Assembly (NCBI RefSeq): GCF_016765635.1
Contig: NZ_JAESVD010000009.1
Span: forward strand, 124,001-188,000
From: Shewanella schlegeliana
GTDB lineage: Bacteria > Pseudomonadota > Gammaproteobacteria > Enterobacterales > Shewanellaceae
DNA: 64,000 nucleotides
Direction of reading: 5' to 3'
Part shown: positions 53,949 through 63,951 of the stretch, one piece after another
Layout of the letters: each line of letters starts with the position of its first letter
Position numbering within the stretch: position 1 is the first letter of the stretch
Position numbers and translations under genes: made by a program
The notes under the pieces: generated by a model
What the model saw: only the letters and a program-made list of their open reading frames with translations
Databases searched by the model: none
Told to the model about the DNA's origin: nothing

Positions 53949-55163
53949 CTAATAAGCGTGCTGCTCTTGATGCCAATGATCAAACTTTGGCATCGCCATC
54001 ATGGCGAGCAACGCGAGTGCACCTACGCCCATCAAAAGCGCTACGGCATAAGGGGCCGATAGACCCGTTTGCTGCACTAGTGCCGTCAGCAATGAGGCGC
54101 CACTCATCTGAATGAATCCAAGCATCGCCGTTGCCGTACCTGCTCTCTCACCAAAGGCTGACAGCGCCATACTGGTTGCAGGCCCTAGTAGCAGAGCAAA
54201 ACCGATACATAGCAGCATCATAGGTAGCATATAACTATAGGCAGCCATCAAGCCTGACTGTGGCCCAACAAGCTGAACGATAACTTGAGTCACAGCAGAT
54301 ACCAGCATCAGAGCTAACGCTGCAATCACGGTTGGTCGGTTACCTAGCTTCTTAATCACTAGAGGCGCAGCAAAACAGGCGATGATATTCACCACAGCAT
54401 TTAAGGCAAACAGACCGCTGAAAGTTAACTCTGACACGCCAAGGTGTCCGATGAGCCACACTGGCGCATAAGAAACATAGCTCAGAATCGCGGCCATACC
54501 CGCCATACAAGCGATGGCGTAAAACAGGAAGTGCGGCTCAGTGATCACTGGCTTATAGCGTGCCCAGCGATATAGCGGCCCATCACTCACGGTATTTTGT
54601 GGACGAGTCTCTGGTAAACGTAGGCTCACTAAAGCCAGAATCACTAGACCATACAGTGCCATAAAAATGAAGTTTGAACGCCAACCAAACTGCAGGGCTA
54701 ACATACCGCCTAATGTCGGTGCTAAAGCTGGAATAATACAGATCATGCCGTTTAGGTAGCTGTAGTAACGTGCGCCCTCTTTTGGAGAGAAACAGTCGCG
54801 CACCGCACTAAACACCACTATCGAGGTCGAGCATGCCGCGAGGCCCTGCATCACACGCGCGATTTGAAGCCAGTGAAACTCCACGGCAATAGCGGCCAAT
54901 AGGCTACTTGCCATGTAAAACATGATGCCACCGATGGCAACGGGACGGCGACCGTAGCGGTCAGCCAATGGGCCGATGAGTAACTGCCCCGTGCCCATCG
55001 CAAATAAGAAAAGCACTAGTGTCGATTGGATCTCACTCGCTGACACTGAAAATTCTGCCGCCATTGCAGGCATAGAGGGCAGATAAATATCGATAGCCAA
55101 AGGACTTAAAATCACCAAGGGCAATAAAATAGGTAACAAACTACGGCGCATGATCTTTCTCAA
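53949..55163 (-). CDS. Bcr/CflA-family multidrug efflux transporter (MFS)
   Basis: A 404-residue inner-membrane transporter with about 12 helices. The opening ILSPLAIDIYLPSMPAMA and the loop GPLADRYGRRPV match the Bcr/CflA subgroup of the major facilitator superfamily, drug:proton antiporters. It is divergent from the LysR gene at 55252 with an 88-bp gap, so this regulator likely controls it. Confidence 0.9.
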   Translation of the reverse strand: MRKIMRRSLLPILLPLVILSPLAIDIYLPSMPAMAAEFSVSASEIQSTLVLFLFAMGTGQLLIGPLADRYGRRPVAIGGIMFYMASSLLAAIAVEFHWLQIARVMQGLAACSTSIVVFSAVRDCFSPKEGARYYSYLNGMICIIPALAPTLGGMLALQFGWRSNFIFMALYGLVILALVSLRLPETRPQNTVSDGPLYRWARYKPVITEPHFLFYAIACMAGMAAILSYVSYAPVWLIGHLGVSELTFSGLFALNAVVNIIACFAAPLVIKKLGNRPTVIAALALMLVSAVTQVIVQLVGPQSGLMAAYSYMLPMMLLCIGFALLLGPATSMALSAFGERAGTATAMLGFIQMSGASLLTALVQQTGLSAPYAVALLMGVGALALLAMMAMPKFDHWHQEQHAY

Positions 55164-55251
55164 AATTAGGAAAACAGCGCTATAGTAATCAAACTAAGGT
55201 ATGAACAGAAATGATATTATTTCCATTATGAATTTCCACTGAGGAATATCT

Positions 55252-56214
55252 TTGAAACTTGATAATCTCGCGCGTATCGATCTAAACCTGTTAGTTATCC
55301 TGCAAGTACTACTTGAAGAGGAGAGTGTCACCCGCGCCGCTAATCGCCTACATGTCAGCCAGTCGGCTCTAAGTAAAAGTTTAAATCGGCTAAGAGAAAC
55401 TCTAGGTGATCCGCTCTTTCTGCGTACCGCTCATGGGCTCAAGCCTACGGCGCACGCAATACAGTTAGGTAAGTTGCTGCCCCAAAGCCTACAAAGCCTG
55501 TATCAACTGACACTGCCACCCAGCTTTACGCCTCATAACAGCAGCCGCCAATTTTCATTTGCCATGGTAGAGAGCGCCTACGAGACCCTGCTGCCTAACT
55601 TCATCGGCACATTACTTAATCGCGCTCCCAATCTTAAACTTGATAGCTTTGTATGGAGCGAAAACTCTCTACAGGCGATTCAACAGGGACAGATTGATTT
55701 TGGTATTGCTGGGCGTGAACTGCATCCGCAATCAGCCTTTCAAGTAGATAGGTTGCCTGAAGGCATCGCTCACCAAACTCTGTTTACCGATCATCAGGTG
55801 TGCTTAGTGCGTCAAGATCACCCTATTCTCTCAACCGTCACTGCTGGGCATTGGGACCTGAATATCTACTTGCAGATGTCCCATGTACAGGTTCGATGTG
55901 AAGGCAATGATTGGTGGGCACTGGATTATCATCTGGCCGATTTAGGCCATCACCGCCGCTTAAGTACCATAGTGCCCGACTTCTATGGCGCTGCCAGTGT
56001 TTGCGCCCATAGCGACCTGATCTTTACCCTGCCCGCCAGTTTTGCCCAGCACGCTAAGAAACTTTACCCTTTAGTGGAGTTAACACTGCCAATTGAGTTC
56101 ATTCCACTGGCCTACGTATTACTCTGGCATGAGCGCAGCGCGGAGGATCCGGGGCATAGATGGGTAAAAGAGATCATCTGCGAGAGTGTAGCCAAGGCGT
56201 TCTCAGCTAGTTAA
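55252..56214 (+). CDS. LysR-family regulator divergent from the efflux gene
   Basis: A 320-residue LysR protein beginning at TTG (MKLDNLARIDLNLLVILQVL), with GAGGAATATC just upstream; no in-frame ATG is available. The helix-turn-helix includes SVTRAANRLHVSQSALSKSLN. The effector domain is about 100-310. Its position opposite the Bcr/CflA transporter suggests local control of that gene. Confidence 0.88.
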   Translation: MKLDNLARIDLNLLVILQVLLEEESVTRAANRLHVSQSALSKSLNRLRETLGDPLFLRTAHGLKPTAHAIQLGKLLPQSLQSLYQLTLPPSFTPHNSSRQFSFAMVESAYETLLPNFIGTLLNRAPNLKLDSFVWSENSLQAIQQGQIDFGIAGRELHPQSAFQVDRLPEGIAHQTLFTDHQVCLVRQDHPILSTVTAGHWDLNIYLQMSHVQVRCEGNDWWALDYHLADLGHHRRLSTIVPDFYGAASVCAHSDLIFTLPASFAQHAKKLYPLVELTLPIEFIPLAYVLLWHERSAEDPGHRWVKEIICESVAKAFSAS

Positions 56215-56380
56215 AATTGATACGCGTTAAATTAGATTAACCTTTATTAACGTGATCTTGGTTCAAATAGTCGGCAGTATAATCCAACAACTAGCACATA
56301 ATACCGAACAGAAGGCGCAGTGGTTCAGCCTGCATTCATCTTATTCGTGTAAGCTAGCATTAAGATATTCTGGAGAATTT

Positions 56381-56710
56381 ATGATTTATAGCCAATTTCA
56401 ACACAATCCGATGCAAAATCGATTTTCTGGCACCCGTGGCTGGCTAGCATTCGTTATCGGTTTGGCGTTTATGACATTAGCCTTAGTCGCTCTGCCATTT
56501 TTACTGCTATTTGGCGCGATTACTTTCGTAGCGCTGAGCCTATTTGGACGCGTATTTTTAAAGCGTCAGCTTGCACGTTTTCAAAAGCAGCAGGCCAATC
56601 AAGAGGTTCAATATAGTGAAGAGTTTCAGGAAACAATTTATAAAGAAGCACCGACCTCTGCACCACGCCAAGGCCGCACCTTCGAACATAATCCTAACGA
56701 GCCCGTTTAA
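56381..56710 (+). CDS. Small membrane protein of unknown function
   Basis: A 109-residue protein (start MIYSQFQHNPMQN, with GGAGAATTT upstream; an open frame extends further left without a ribosome site). One long or two close hydrophobic segments lie near 20-62 (FVIGLAFMTLALVALPFLLLF), followed by a basic cytoplasmic tail RVFLKRQLARFQKQQANQE. It has no known domain. It converges on the DUF885-like gene. Confidence 0.7.
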   Translation: MIYSQFQHNPMQNRFSGTRGWLAFVIGLAFMTLALVALPFLLLFGAITFVALSLFGRVFLKRQLARFQKQQANQEVQYSEEFQETIYKEAPTSAPRQGRTFEHNPNEPV

Positions 56711-56725
56711 TCTGGCTCGTTAAAG

Positions 56726-58003
56726 CTAAATCAGCATATCAGACGCGTTTAGAGGTCTAGACAATAGACTTTCGAAGCGCGTCCATTTTTGCGCTTGAGT
56801 TTGAGCTTGCGATTCAACCCAGGCCGCAACCGCATCTTCACCAACGCTATAGTTGATCACATAAGAGCGATTACGCTCATAGAACTGAACTCGCTGTTTT
56901 GCACGAGATTCTGGATAAAGTGCGCCATCGATTAGCATTTCCTCTGCCGTTGCGGCATCGACCTTATTATCGGTTAAACATTGGCTAACGTAATTCTCAT
57001 AGTAACCCAACTTTTTAACCAACTTTAATACTCGGTGGAATAGAGGCAGATCGCCCTGTAAACCCGCCAGCGGCATCAATACATCACGCTCAAACGCAAT
57101 CACCTCTTCATCAGATAAGATAAGACTCAAGGCATAATTTGCGCTACCTTCTGACAAGTAGGAGATGGGGCTGTACAAAGGATAGATTGAATATTCTAAC
57201 CACTGCTTAGCTTTCACCAACCTCTGCTCTTGCAAGAGATTAAATACATGGTGACCCGGATAGCCTTCATGTGATGCTAACTCAAGATAACGCTCGATCC
57301 CCAGAGGCTGATCCTGGTTTAACTGGATCAGGCTATGAAAATCGCCTTTGTACCAGTTATATGCGGTCCACACCTTATCGTTGACATACTCAATCTCAAA
57401 ACTTTCGTTTTCAGGTAGCTCCATATGCTGCTTGGTGCGTGTTCGTGCCATTTCGACCGAAGCCGAGAAGACCTCAGCGGCTTTATCTTTAGGGACAATA
57501 AACTGCGCTTTAAACTGGTTATAGCGGTCGGTCAGAGAGCCCTCGCCAGGCAATAAGGCATCGATTTCAGTAAGCACTTGTCGATGCTCAAGCAGGGAGT
57601 ACTCGGCCAGCTGGCAATCATATAAAGCCACAGCTTCTTCGTTGAAGCTACACTTCTTGTCCTGCAGGAAATCTAAATATGCGCTAATAGACAGCCACTG
57701 TGTCTGAAGAAAATGATGCCGTTCAACTAAATCAAGAGCACTAAGCTCGTCCGCCATTAGCTTTAAAATCTCACAGCCCTGTTGATGCTGATGCTGAAGC
57801 TCTGCCAACGGTTGCCAATAGGTTTGTTTTTGCCACTCTTCAGGTCCATAGTAAGCATCAACATAATAGCAATCGTGCTGTCCGACGGCTAAAACGAGCT
57901 TAATGTAGCGCTCTGCAAACTGATTAAGGGCTTGCTGTTGTGCTTCATACGATAAGGGGTTAGCACAGGCTTGCTCAACTTGTTCAGGATCAAAGTGTGA
58001 CAA
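56726..58003 (-). CDS. DUF885-like putative metallopeptidase
   Basis: A 425-residue soluble protein without signal peptide. The zinc-like motif is HEGYPGHHVFNL near residue 253, similar to the HEGxPGHH site of the DUF885 family, which includes putative zinc carboxypeptidases. The rest is helical, with ENYVSQCLTDNKVDAATAEE in the last third. No activity is known for close relatives that I can name. It is monocistronic and leftward. Confidence 0.75.
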   Translation of the reverse strand: MSHFDPEQVEQACANPLSYEAQQQALNQFAERYIKLVLAVGQHDCYYVDAYYGPEEWQKQTYWQPLAELQHQHQQGCEILKLMADELSALDLVERHHFLQTQWLSISAYLDFLQDKKCSFNEEAVALYDCQLAEYSLLEHRQVLTEIDALLPGEGSLTDRYNQFKAQFIVPKDKAAEVFSASVEMARTRTKQHMELPENESFEIEYVNDKVWTAYNWYKGDFHSLIQLNQDQPLGIERYLELASHEGYPGHHVFNLLQEQRLVKAKQWLEYSIYPLYSPISYLSEGSANYALSLILSDEEVIAFERDVLMPLAGLQGDLPLFHRVLKLVKKLGYYENYVSQCLTDNKVDAATAEEMLIDGALYPESRAKQRVQFYERNRSYVINYSVGEDAVAAWVESQAQTQAQKWTRFESLLSRPLNASDMLI

Positions 58004-58257
58004 AAAAGACTCCTAGTGGGTAAATGAGAGTCAAACTTACAATATTTGCATATATTATACAATATTTAGCGCTTGAGAAAAATTGATTAACTAGTCATCA
58101 AGCTGAAATGAAAGAGAGAAAGGCACTACAGCCTAAAAGTGAGATATCAGTAAACTGAAACAAGCTAATTTTCAATAAGAAAATTGCCCATGTTTACCTT
58201 AGCGAGTCAAACATAAGTGCTAGACTCGCTTAGTAACTTACCATCATAACCGCATCG

Positions 58258-59685
58258 TTATTCTGAGATTTGCGGTTCACTAAGTAGTTCTGCCGCCTTG
58301 TTTAATGACACTCGCTCTTGAGGCGATTCAGTCATCCCCAGCACAGTATCGACCTGCAGTGCCAGTGACTGCCATAGAGGTAAAATAACCTCCAATTCTG
58401 TTGGGTTAGCCCGCTCTCGCGCCATCTTAAGGAGTGCAGCAGCAGAAACGACATCGATCCGCCCCAAAATACCATCGGCAAGGGCGATACTCAGCTCGAT
58501 CATCGCCGGAACGCTGTGGCCATACTTAATCACTTCTCGAAGGTAAGTTTCTGCCTGCGACAGATCTTGTCCCATCGCACCGTCATCATGCAGCATCTCC
58601 TGTGCGCAAGATAGCATGGCATCGACCTGACCCAGCTCCGCAGCCTCAGCCATCCAATAGGCACTCTTAATCGCATCCTGTTTGCAGCCTTCACCACGCG
58701 CCAACATCAAGGCGAGATGGTACTGGGCATGGGGGAACCCTGCCTGAGCTGCGCGATGAATATACTTATAGGCACTCTCTAAATCATCCTGTTGATAATA
58801 GAGTACACCTAAATTCGCCATCGCCTCCGACTGCTCAAGCTTAGCCGCAGCGCTAAGGTATTTCTGAGCTAGACTCGAGTCGACAGCAAAGTGCTTACTG
58901 CCCACTAAATAGAAATAGCCTAACAACGCCATCGCATTCGCGACACCAGCATCGGCGGCCTTGGCAATTGCCAGCTCTCCGGCTACCACATCGGCCTCGC
59001 CACTATAACCATGGATCAGTGATACGCCATGCTCGTACAGGGCATTTAAATTTTTATCCGCAGCTTGAGCAAACCAATAACTCGCCTGTTTAAATGATGC
59101 GGTAGAACGCTCCTCTACCGCCTCTTCTCGACTATCCTGTAGCGCCAGCTCCTGCTCACGCTGCATCAAAGCACGAGTCTTTAACGACATGCCAACGAGA
59201 TACTGAGAGTCAGGATCTCGTTCCATGACCGCGCGATAACAGAGATCACGCCCCGCTAAAGAGTCGAAATCTTCGAAGTAATATTCAGGCTTATCTTGCT
59301 GAGTCACGCTAACAAACAGTGACTCCACTAAGGATAAAAGCTGCTTAATCGAGCGCTCACTTAACTGCTGTAACTGCTCGGGTGTGAGGTGGTACTTTTC
59401 CGGGTGGGCGCCGCGGTTGCCATCGGCTCTAAGCTTATGCAGTGCGCGCGTAGTCTTAACATCGATGAGTCGACGCTGATTTAGCTGCTCGATACGGTCA
59501 TACAGATTAGGGCTATCGAAGCGCACCTTTTTAGGCTCAGCAAGCAGGCTAGTAAGCTTATGACTAAAACTGCGCACATGCAGCAGCGCCTGAGTCGGTA
59601 CATCTTTTACATAACTTTTGGCCTTGCGATAATCCTCGCCCAATTCGGCAGAGAACTGATTGACGAACTCAATATCGTTCAACAA
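58258..59685 (-). CDS. DUF4145 and Sel1-repeat protein
   Basis: A 475-residue soluble protein that starts at TTG (AGGGG 8 nt upstream). Residues about 1-130 match DUF4145 (NRGAHPEKYHLTPEQ). From about 150 to 440 there are Sel1-type helical repeats, such as AMALLGYFYLVGSKHF, QAGFPHAQYHLALML and MAEAAELGQVDAML. Sel1 proteins are scaffolds for protein contacts and DUF4145 often appears in bacterial stress or defence proteins. No partner is assigned. Confidence 0.82.
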   Translation of the reverse strand: MLNDIEFVNQFSAELGEDYRKAKSYVKDVPTQALLHVRSFSHKLTSLLAEPKKVRFDSPNLYDRIEQLNQRRLIDVKTTRALHKLRADGNRGAHPEKYHLTPEQLQQLSERSIKQLLSLVESLFVSVTQQDKPEYYFEDFDSLAGRDLCYRAVMERDPDSQYLVGMSLKTRALMQREQELALQDSREEAVEERSTASFKQASYWFAQAADKNLNALYEHGVSLIHGYSGEADVVAGELAIAKAADAGVANAMALLGYFYLVGSKHFAVDSSLAQKYLSAAAKLEQSEAMANLGVLYYQQDDLESAYKYIHRAAQAGFPHAQYHLALMLARGEGCKQDAIKSAYWMAEAAELGQVDAMLSCAQEMLHDDGAMGQDLSQAETYLREVIKYGHSVPAMIELSIALADGILGRIDVVSAAALLKMARERANPTELEVILPLWQSLALQVDTVLGMTESPQERVSLNKAAELLSEPQISE

Positions 59686-59796
59686 GACGTTTACCCCTAA
59701 TCAAGAATAACCTTTAATTTATAGATAACAGACTAGGCTTGCAGCTCACACAAGTGCGTAGCTGCAAAGCTAGAGAGTAGCCTCTATGGAGCAGAG

Positions 59797-60531
59797 TTAC
59801 TCTTCGTTTTGGATGTTGCCTGGTGTTTCTGGCGTTGGACGCGACACCATATAGAGGCGGAAAAGTGCAACGTTCACGAACAGACCGAAAAACGCCACGA
59901 TAACCTCACCAACCAACTGCACTGGAAGACCACCGAGTTGAGTCAGTTGCGCTAACATACCGCCAAATAGCGACAATGGAATATATAGCAGTAACACCAC
60001 GACAGTCTTAAGAGCGATAGGACCACTAAAACTGAAGCTACGTTTAATCGCTTCCATCGGTGTCAGACGCTCGACCACAACCATAAAGTTAACGAATGCC
60101 AGACGCGCGAATAGATAGAGGGATATAAAAATACCAATTATCATCAAGTTAACGTTAACTGCAGCCAAAATCATAACTGGTGCAAGTATCGCAAGGCCAG
60201 AGAAAACACCGGCTAGAAGCAGTGCGGGTACAAAGTTTAAACTGGTTTTCAAGATCATGGCATTTGATGGGCTATGACCCTGAGAGCGGATCTCTAAAAA
60301 TAGCGTTAACGCCGCAATCAAGAACGAAAACACCAACAGTAGTACCATCATGGCAACCATGTGGCTGGTACCAAATTGAGGATTTTCAAGATCGGCGCTG
60401 CTAATCTCTAAGCTTAGCCATAGCTGTATACCAACCTGAATAAATAAAATTGGCACTAACATAAACGCTAACTGACTAATATTGTTTCGAAAAAAATTAA
60501 AAGCTTGAGTCAATATTGCTGACAATGGCAT
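59797..60531 (-). CDS. YciC-like multi-pass membrane protein
   Basis: A 244-residue inner-membrane protein starting MPLSAILTQAFNFFRNNISQ with GGAAAA upstream (a TTG five codons earlier has no ribosome site). About six hydrophobic segments are seen, and the motif ERLTPMEAIKRSFSFSG near 160 matches YciC/UPF0259-type proteins. Function is unknown. It is divergent from the DUF2780 gene. Confidence 0.78.
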   Translation of the reverse strand: MPLSAILTQAFNFFRNNISQLAFMLVPILFIQVGIQLWLSLEISSADLENPQFGTSHMVAMMVLLLVFSFLIAALTLFLEIRSQGHSPSNAMILKTSLNFVPALLLAGVFSGLAILAPVMILAAVNVNLMIIGIFISLYLFARLAFVNFMVVVERLTPMEAIKRSFSFSGPIALKTVVVLLLYIPLSLFGGMLAQLTQLGGLPVQLVGEVIVAFFGLFVNVALFRLYMVSRPTPETPGNIQNEE

Positions 60532-60715
60532 AGGGTTTTCCAAAAGATAAAATTCAATAACACGAGTTAAAGCTAAGGATACCCAAGTTTATAAATTAAT
60601 GCACAATTGAAATCACCAATTCCGTGCTCCATAGAAACAAAATAATGAAAAGAAATTGTTAAAAACGCTAGAATGAGCAATTATTGAGAGATTAGATGAT
60701 ACAAGGATAGCCGCA

Positions 60716-61234
60716 ATGAAATTAATGACTGCAACCCTGCTTACCATGACCGCGCTTTTGAGCATGCCGACAAATGCAGGGATTTTGGACCAATTAAGCC
60801 AAGCGGCTGAACCGACCAAAGAGCAATCGCAACAGACTCAATCGAGTGACTTAGTCGGTACAGTTATGTCTCAACTTGGTCTAAGCCAGACACAAGCAGA
60901 AGGTGGATTGGGTAGCCTACTGTCACTGGCACAAAGCTCTTTGGGAAGTAGCGAGTTTAGCTCGATAGCCGATTCAATTCCCGGTATCGATGGGCTACTA
61001 GATGCGGTTCCAAAACTTGATAACGATTCAGGCATGTCAGGACTACTTTCAAAAGCGGGCGGACTTGGAGAGTCTCTACAGGGTGGTGCCATGGTTTATG
61101 ATGCCTTCGAACAATTAGGGATCTCCAAAGAGCTCGCGGCGCCGATGATCGATATCGTTAAAGGCTACTTAGATACCAATGGTAGTGCAGGTACATCCGA
61201 ACTACTGATGCAAGGTTTAAACTCCATTTTATAA
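60716..61234 (+). CDS. DUF2780 (VcgC/VcgE-like) secreted protein
   Basis: A 172-residue protein with a signal peptide (MKLMTATLLTMTALLSMPTNA). It has a Ser/Gly-rich helical body typical of DUF2780, including MSQLGLSQTQAEGGLGSLL and the terminal LLMQGLNSIL. Function unknown. It is rightward and followed 115 bp later by a TerB-like gene. Confidence 0.78.
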   Translation: MKLMTATLLTMTALLSMPTNAGILDQLSQAAEPTKEQSQQTQSSDLVGTVMSQLGLSQTQAEGGLGSLLSLAQSSLGSSEFSSIADSIPGIDGLLDAVPKLDNDSGMSGLLSKAGGLGESLQGGAMVYDAFEQLGISKELAAPMIDIVKGYLDTNGSAGTSELLMQGLNSIL

Positions 61235-61349
61235 TCCTCTGTTTTTCCCTTCTCAGTCACCTACTTAGTGTTAGCCCTGACTGAGAAGGAACTCTTTGCC
61301 ATAATTAGGTTCTAATAATCTGTAATTACCATAAGGTTTAGGAGCCGAC

Positions 61350-61811
61350 ATGATCGCTAAGCTCAAACAGTTTTTCGCGAACCCACAAGCCCACCTCTCT
61401 GATGAGGAACGCGCAGAGCATTTAAAACTTGCTGCCGCTAGCTTATTGCTAGAGGTAGTGATGGCAGATGAAACTATGTCAGAGCAAGAAGCCAAGCTAC
61501 TACCGAGTTTATTGACAACGACCCTAAATTTAGCCAGCGATGATGTGCATGGCTTGGTTCACGATGCTAAACAATCGCAGCAAAGCTCCACCTCACTGTA
61601 CGAGTTTACCGAAGCGATTAATGACAACTTCGACATCCACCAAAAGCAGCAGCTTATCCTCGCTATGTGGCGCTTAGCCTATGCCGATGGTCACTTATGC
61701 CAGTATGAAGACCAGATCATTCGCCGTACGGCAGAGCTGCTCTACCTGCGCCACAGTGAACTTATTCAGATGCGTAACATTGCCATGGAGCAGCAAGGTA
61801 AGCCCTCATAG
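61350..61811 (+). CDS. TerB-like (DjlA N-terminal-type) protein
   Basis: A 153-residue helical cytoplasmic protein of the TerB superfamily. The motif LLLEVVMADETMSEQEAKLL (about 34-53) and MWRLAYADGHLCQYEDQIIR (about 110-129) contain the Asp/Glu pairs typical of the fold. TerB domains act in tellurite resistance or with DnaJ-like proteins; here there is no ter cluster, so the role is unclear. Good ribosome site TAGGAG. Confidence 0.85.
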   Translation: MIAKLKQFFANPQAHLSDEERAEHLKLAAASLLLEVVMADETMSEQEAKLLPSLLTTTLNLASDDVHGLVHDAKQSQQSSTSLYEFTEAINDNFDIHQKQQLILAMWRLAYADGHLCQYEDQIIRRTAELLYLRHSELIQMRNIAMEQQGKPS

Positions 61812-61996
61812 TCAGCTTAACGTTAAATTCAGGTACGTAGAAACAAAGAGGCCACCTTGAAAGATGGCAAACCCATTTGGAGGTTGGGTACTTGGCGATA
61901 ACCGCTAAGTCATAGAAAGTGGCGTCCTGCCCAGAAGCGTCCTTGCGGTGTATGAAGTAGTTTTCACTACTCTTTATTTATAGCCTTATATCTATA

Positions 61997-62293
61997 CTAG
62001 GGTTGGTGACAGCTAGTGCAACTACCGCTAGCAGGAGATGCTTCGTGCACTACGTGGCAGTCACTACAAGTGATGACCCCATCATGCTGTTTATGCGCAT
62101 CTCCCTCTAGTTCCTTCATTGACCCATGACAACTGATACAGGTTTCATTCTCATAGGCCATATCTGATGATGGCGCACCATCTTGGTGGCATGATTCACA
62201 ACCTGCCATTTCAGTGTGTGAATCTGCAACCGAGGTTGCTAAAACAGCACCAGAAAAGCTCAACAACACTGTTAATCCTAAAACTTTAAGCAT
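61997..62293 (-). CDS. Small tetraheme cytochrome c
   Basis: A 98-residue periplasmic protein with signal peptide MLKVLGLTVLLSFSGAVLA (ATG with GAGGG 7 nt before). Four CxxCH heme sites are present: CESCH, CISCH, CSDCH and CTSCH. The GCESCHQDGAPSSD opening strongly resembles the Shewanella small tetraheme cytochrome and the heme domain of flavocytochrome c3. It lies 22 bp after the NrfD gene in the same operon, so it likely receives electrons from it. Confidence 0.9.
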   Translation of the reverse strand: MLKVLGLTVLLSFSGAVLATSVADSHTEMAGCESCHQDGAPSSDMAYENETCISCHGSMKELEGDAHKQHDGVITCSDCHVVHEASPASGSCTSCHQP

Positions 62294-62315
62294 GTTCAAA
62301 CCCTCAATAGAGTAA

Positions 62316-63257
62316 TTAAGCTACTGTCATTTGCCCGGTATAAAGAATGAAATTACGCAGTAACAGCACACCAATTAAACTGCAGCTCGCAGTAATAGCC
62401 ACGTAAGAGAACTTACGCTTAGAGGACGCCTTCATAAACAAATTAAAGGCCAGTGGCATACTCAGACCAACAACGACAATACCGGCCCAGAAAATCCAAC
62501 CCCAGAAGCCCTCACCTATTGCCGTTAATGCGGCAACTTGGCTCTGACCACCTGTTAGGATTAAGCCTGCGAAGAAGGTAAATATCAGCACAATTTCGAC
62601 TAAAATCATTGGGATCTCAATATTGTGGATAAAATGCACCTCCTTACCATCAGGGTTACCATTAAGTAATACACCACCAAGTAACGTCCCTGCTGCCCCC
62701 GACGAAAGCCCGGAGACCAAAAATAATAAAGGCAGAACCGGATTATTTAACATTGGATAGGTCGTTAATGCCGATAGCAAGAAACCAGTATATGCACCTA
62801 ATGACAAAGCCAATATCACCAAGAAGCCAGTAATACTTGCTTCGTGTTTAGCGATGGCATTAAATAACTTGTCAACAATCAGCCAACGCCCCTGATTCCA
62901 GTTCAGTACAGGCTCCTTAAAGACACAAGCTAGCCAAGCAAATAGCGCAACCTGATATACCATCAATACGCCGACCCCGACTGACATCACAGAGGTTGGG
63001 TTATAGAAGAGAAGAATTTTCCAAAAATCAAACGGTTTAGTTAAATCGATAACCAAAATACCCAGTCCTGCAAATACCGCCAGAGGAGCGATAAGACACG
63101 CCGCCTGAACAAAGCCAGACTTATAGGCATCAGTCCCTAATTTGAAGTGCTTTAGCAACACAGCAAAACAGATAGCCCCCGCCGATACCCCCGCAAGAAA
63201 TAGATAGATGGCAATCGGCCAGTGCCAAATTAGGCTGTCAAAATGGAATGGGCTCAT
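62316..63257 (-). CDS. NrfD/PsrC-type quinol dehydrogenase membrane subunit
   Basis: A 313-residue inner-membrane protein with eight or so helices. The opening WHWPIAIYLFLAGVSAGAIC matches the NrfD/PsrC family. It oxidises quinol and passes electrons to the ferredoxin subunit. Its start overlaps the ferredoxin stop (ATGA), giving tight coupling. A candidate quinol site residue lies in the N-terminal WxW-like segment. Confidence 0.9.
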   Translation of the reverse strand: MSPFHFDSLIWHWPIAIYLFLAGVSAGAICFAVLLKHFKLGTDAYKSGFVQAACLIAPLAVFAGLGILVIDLTKPFDFWKILLFYNPTSVMSVGVGVLMVYQVALFAWLACVFKEPVLNWNQGRWLIVDKLFNAIAKHEASITGFLVILALSLGAYTGFLLSALTTYPMLNNPVLPLLFLVSGLSSGAAGTLLGGVLLNGNPDGKEVHFIHNIEIPMILVEIVLIFTFFAGLILTGGQSQVAALTAIGEGFWGWIFWAGIVVVGLSMPLAFNLFMKASSKRKFSYVAITASCSLIGVLLLRNFILYTGQMTVA

Positions 63258-63937
63258 AGCTCTATCTCCCCGCTTTGTGATGCAATACGAAACACTTTCG
63301 GTCTGGTTCCTAGATCGGTTTTACTACGATAACTAGGAGTAGATTTAAGTACTTGTACAACTTGAGACTGTGGATCAGTGATATCACCAAAGGTTAGTGC
63401 TTTTGTTGGGCAGGCACTCACGCAAGCAGGTAAGCTGTTCTCTTTAAGGCGAGTCTCTTTACAAAAGTCACACTTATCAGCAGCCTTGGTTACTGGGTTT
63501 ATAAATCGCACTTGATAAGGACAAGCCGCAATACAATATTGGCAACCTACACACTTCCATTCATCAACGCAGACAATCCCCGTTTTAGGATCTTTATAAG
63601 CCGCCCCCGTAGGGCACACTTTCACACAAGGCGCATCATCGCAATGCTGGCAAGAGATGCGTGTAAAATGGAATTGCTGATTAGGATACTCACCAAATGG
63701 CCCTTCGCGCTTTATCTCTAATCGATCTACGCCTTCAGGCACTTGGTTAACTTCACGACAAGCGATAGAGCAAGCATCACAGCCAATACACTTAGTTTCA
63801 TCATGTACTAAAGCGTATTTACAAGCTGGTTCGACATTGGTAGCTGAAGTGCTTTTTGCCCTGGCTAGAGTGAATCCTGAGGCACCAACCACTGCAATAC
63901 ACGCACCCTTTAAAAATAACCTTCTAGAATTAGACAT
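63254..63937 (-). CDS. NrfC-type periplasmic 4Fe-4S ferredoxin subunit
   Basis: A 227-residue protein with a twin-Arg signal (MSNSRRLFLKGACIAVVG). The start used has AGGGGAATT upstream; an ATG six codons earlier has none. Four Cys clusters carry the [4Fe-4S] sites: CIGCDACSIAC, CQHCDDAPCVKVC, CVGCQYCIAAC and CDFC with CVSAC. It links the NrfD quinol dehydrogenase to a terminal reductase, here probably the multiheme cytochrome gene that runs off the right edge. Related pairs serve nitrite, sulfite and polysulfide reductases. Confidence 0.9.
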   Translation of the reverse strand: MSNSRRLFLKGACIAVVGASGFTLARAKSTSATNVEPACKYALVHDETKCIGCDACSIACREVNQVPEGVDRLEIKREGPFGEYPNQQFHFTRISCQHCDDAPCVKVCPTGAAYKDPKTGIVCVDEWKCVGCQYCIAACPYQVRFINPVTKAADKCDFCKETRLKENSLPACVSACPTKALTFGDITDPQSQVVQVLKSTPSYRSKTDLGTRPKVFRIASQSGEIEL

Positions 63938-63951
63938 CTTAATTCCCCTAA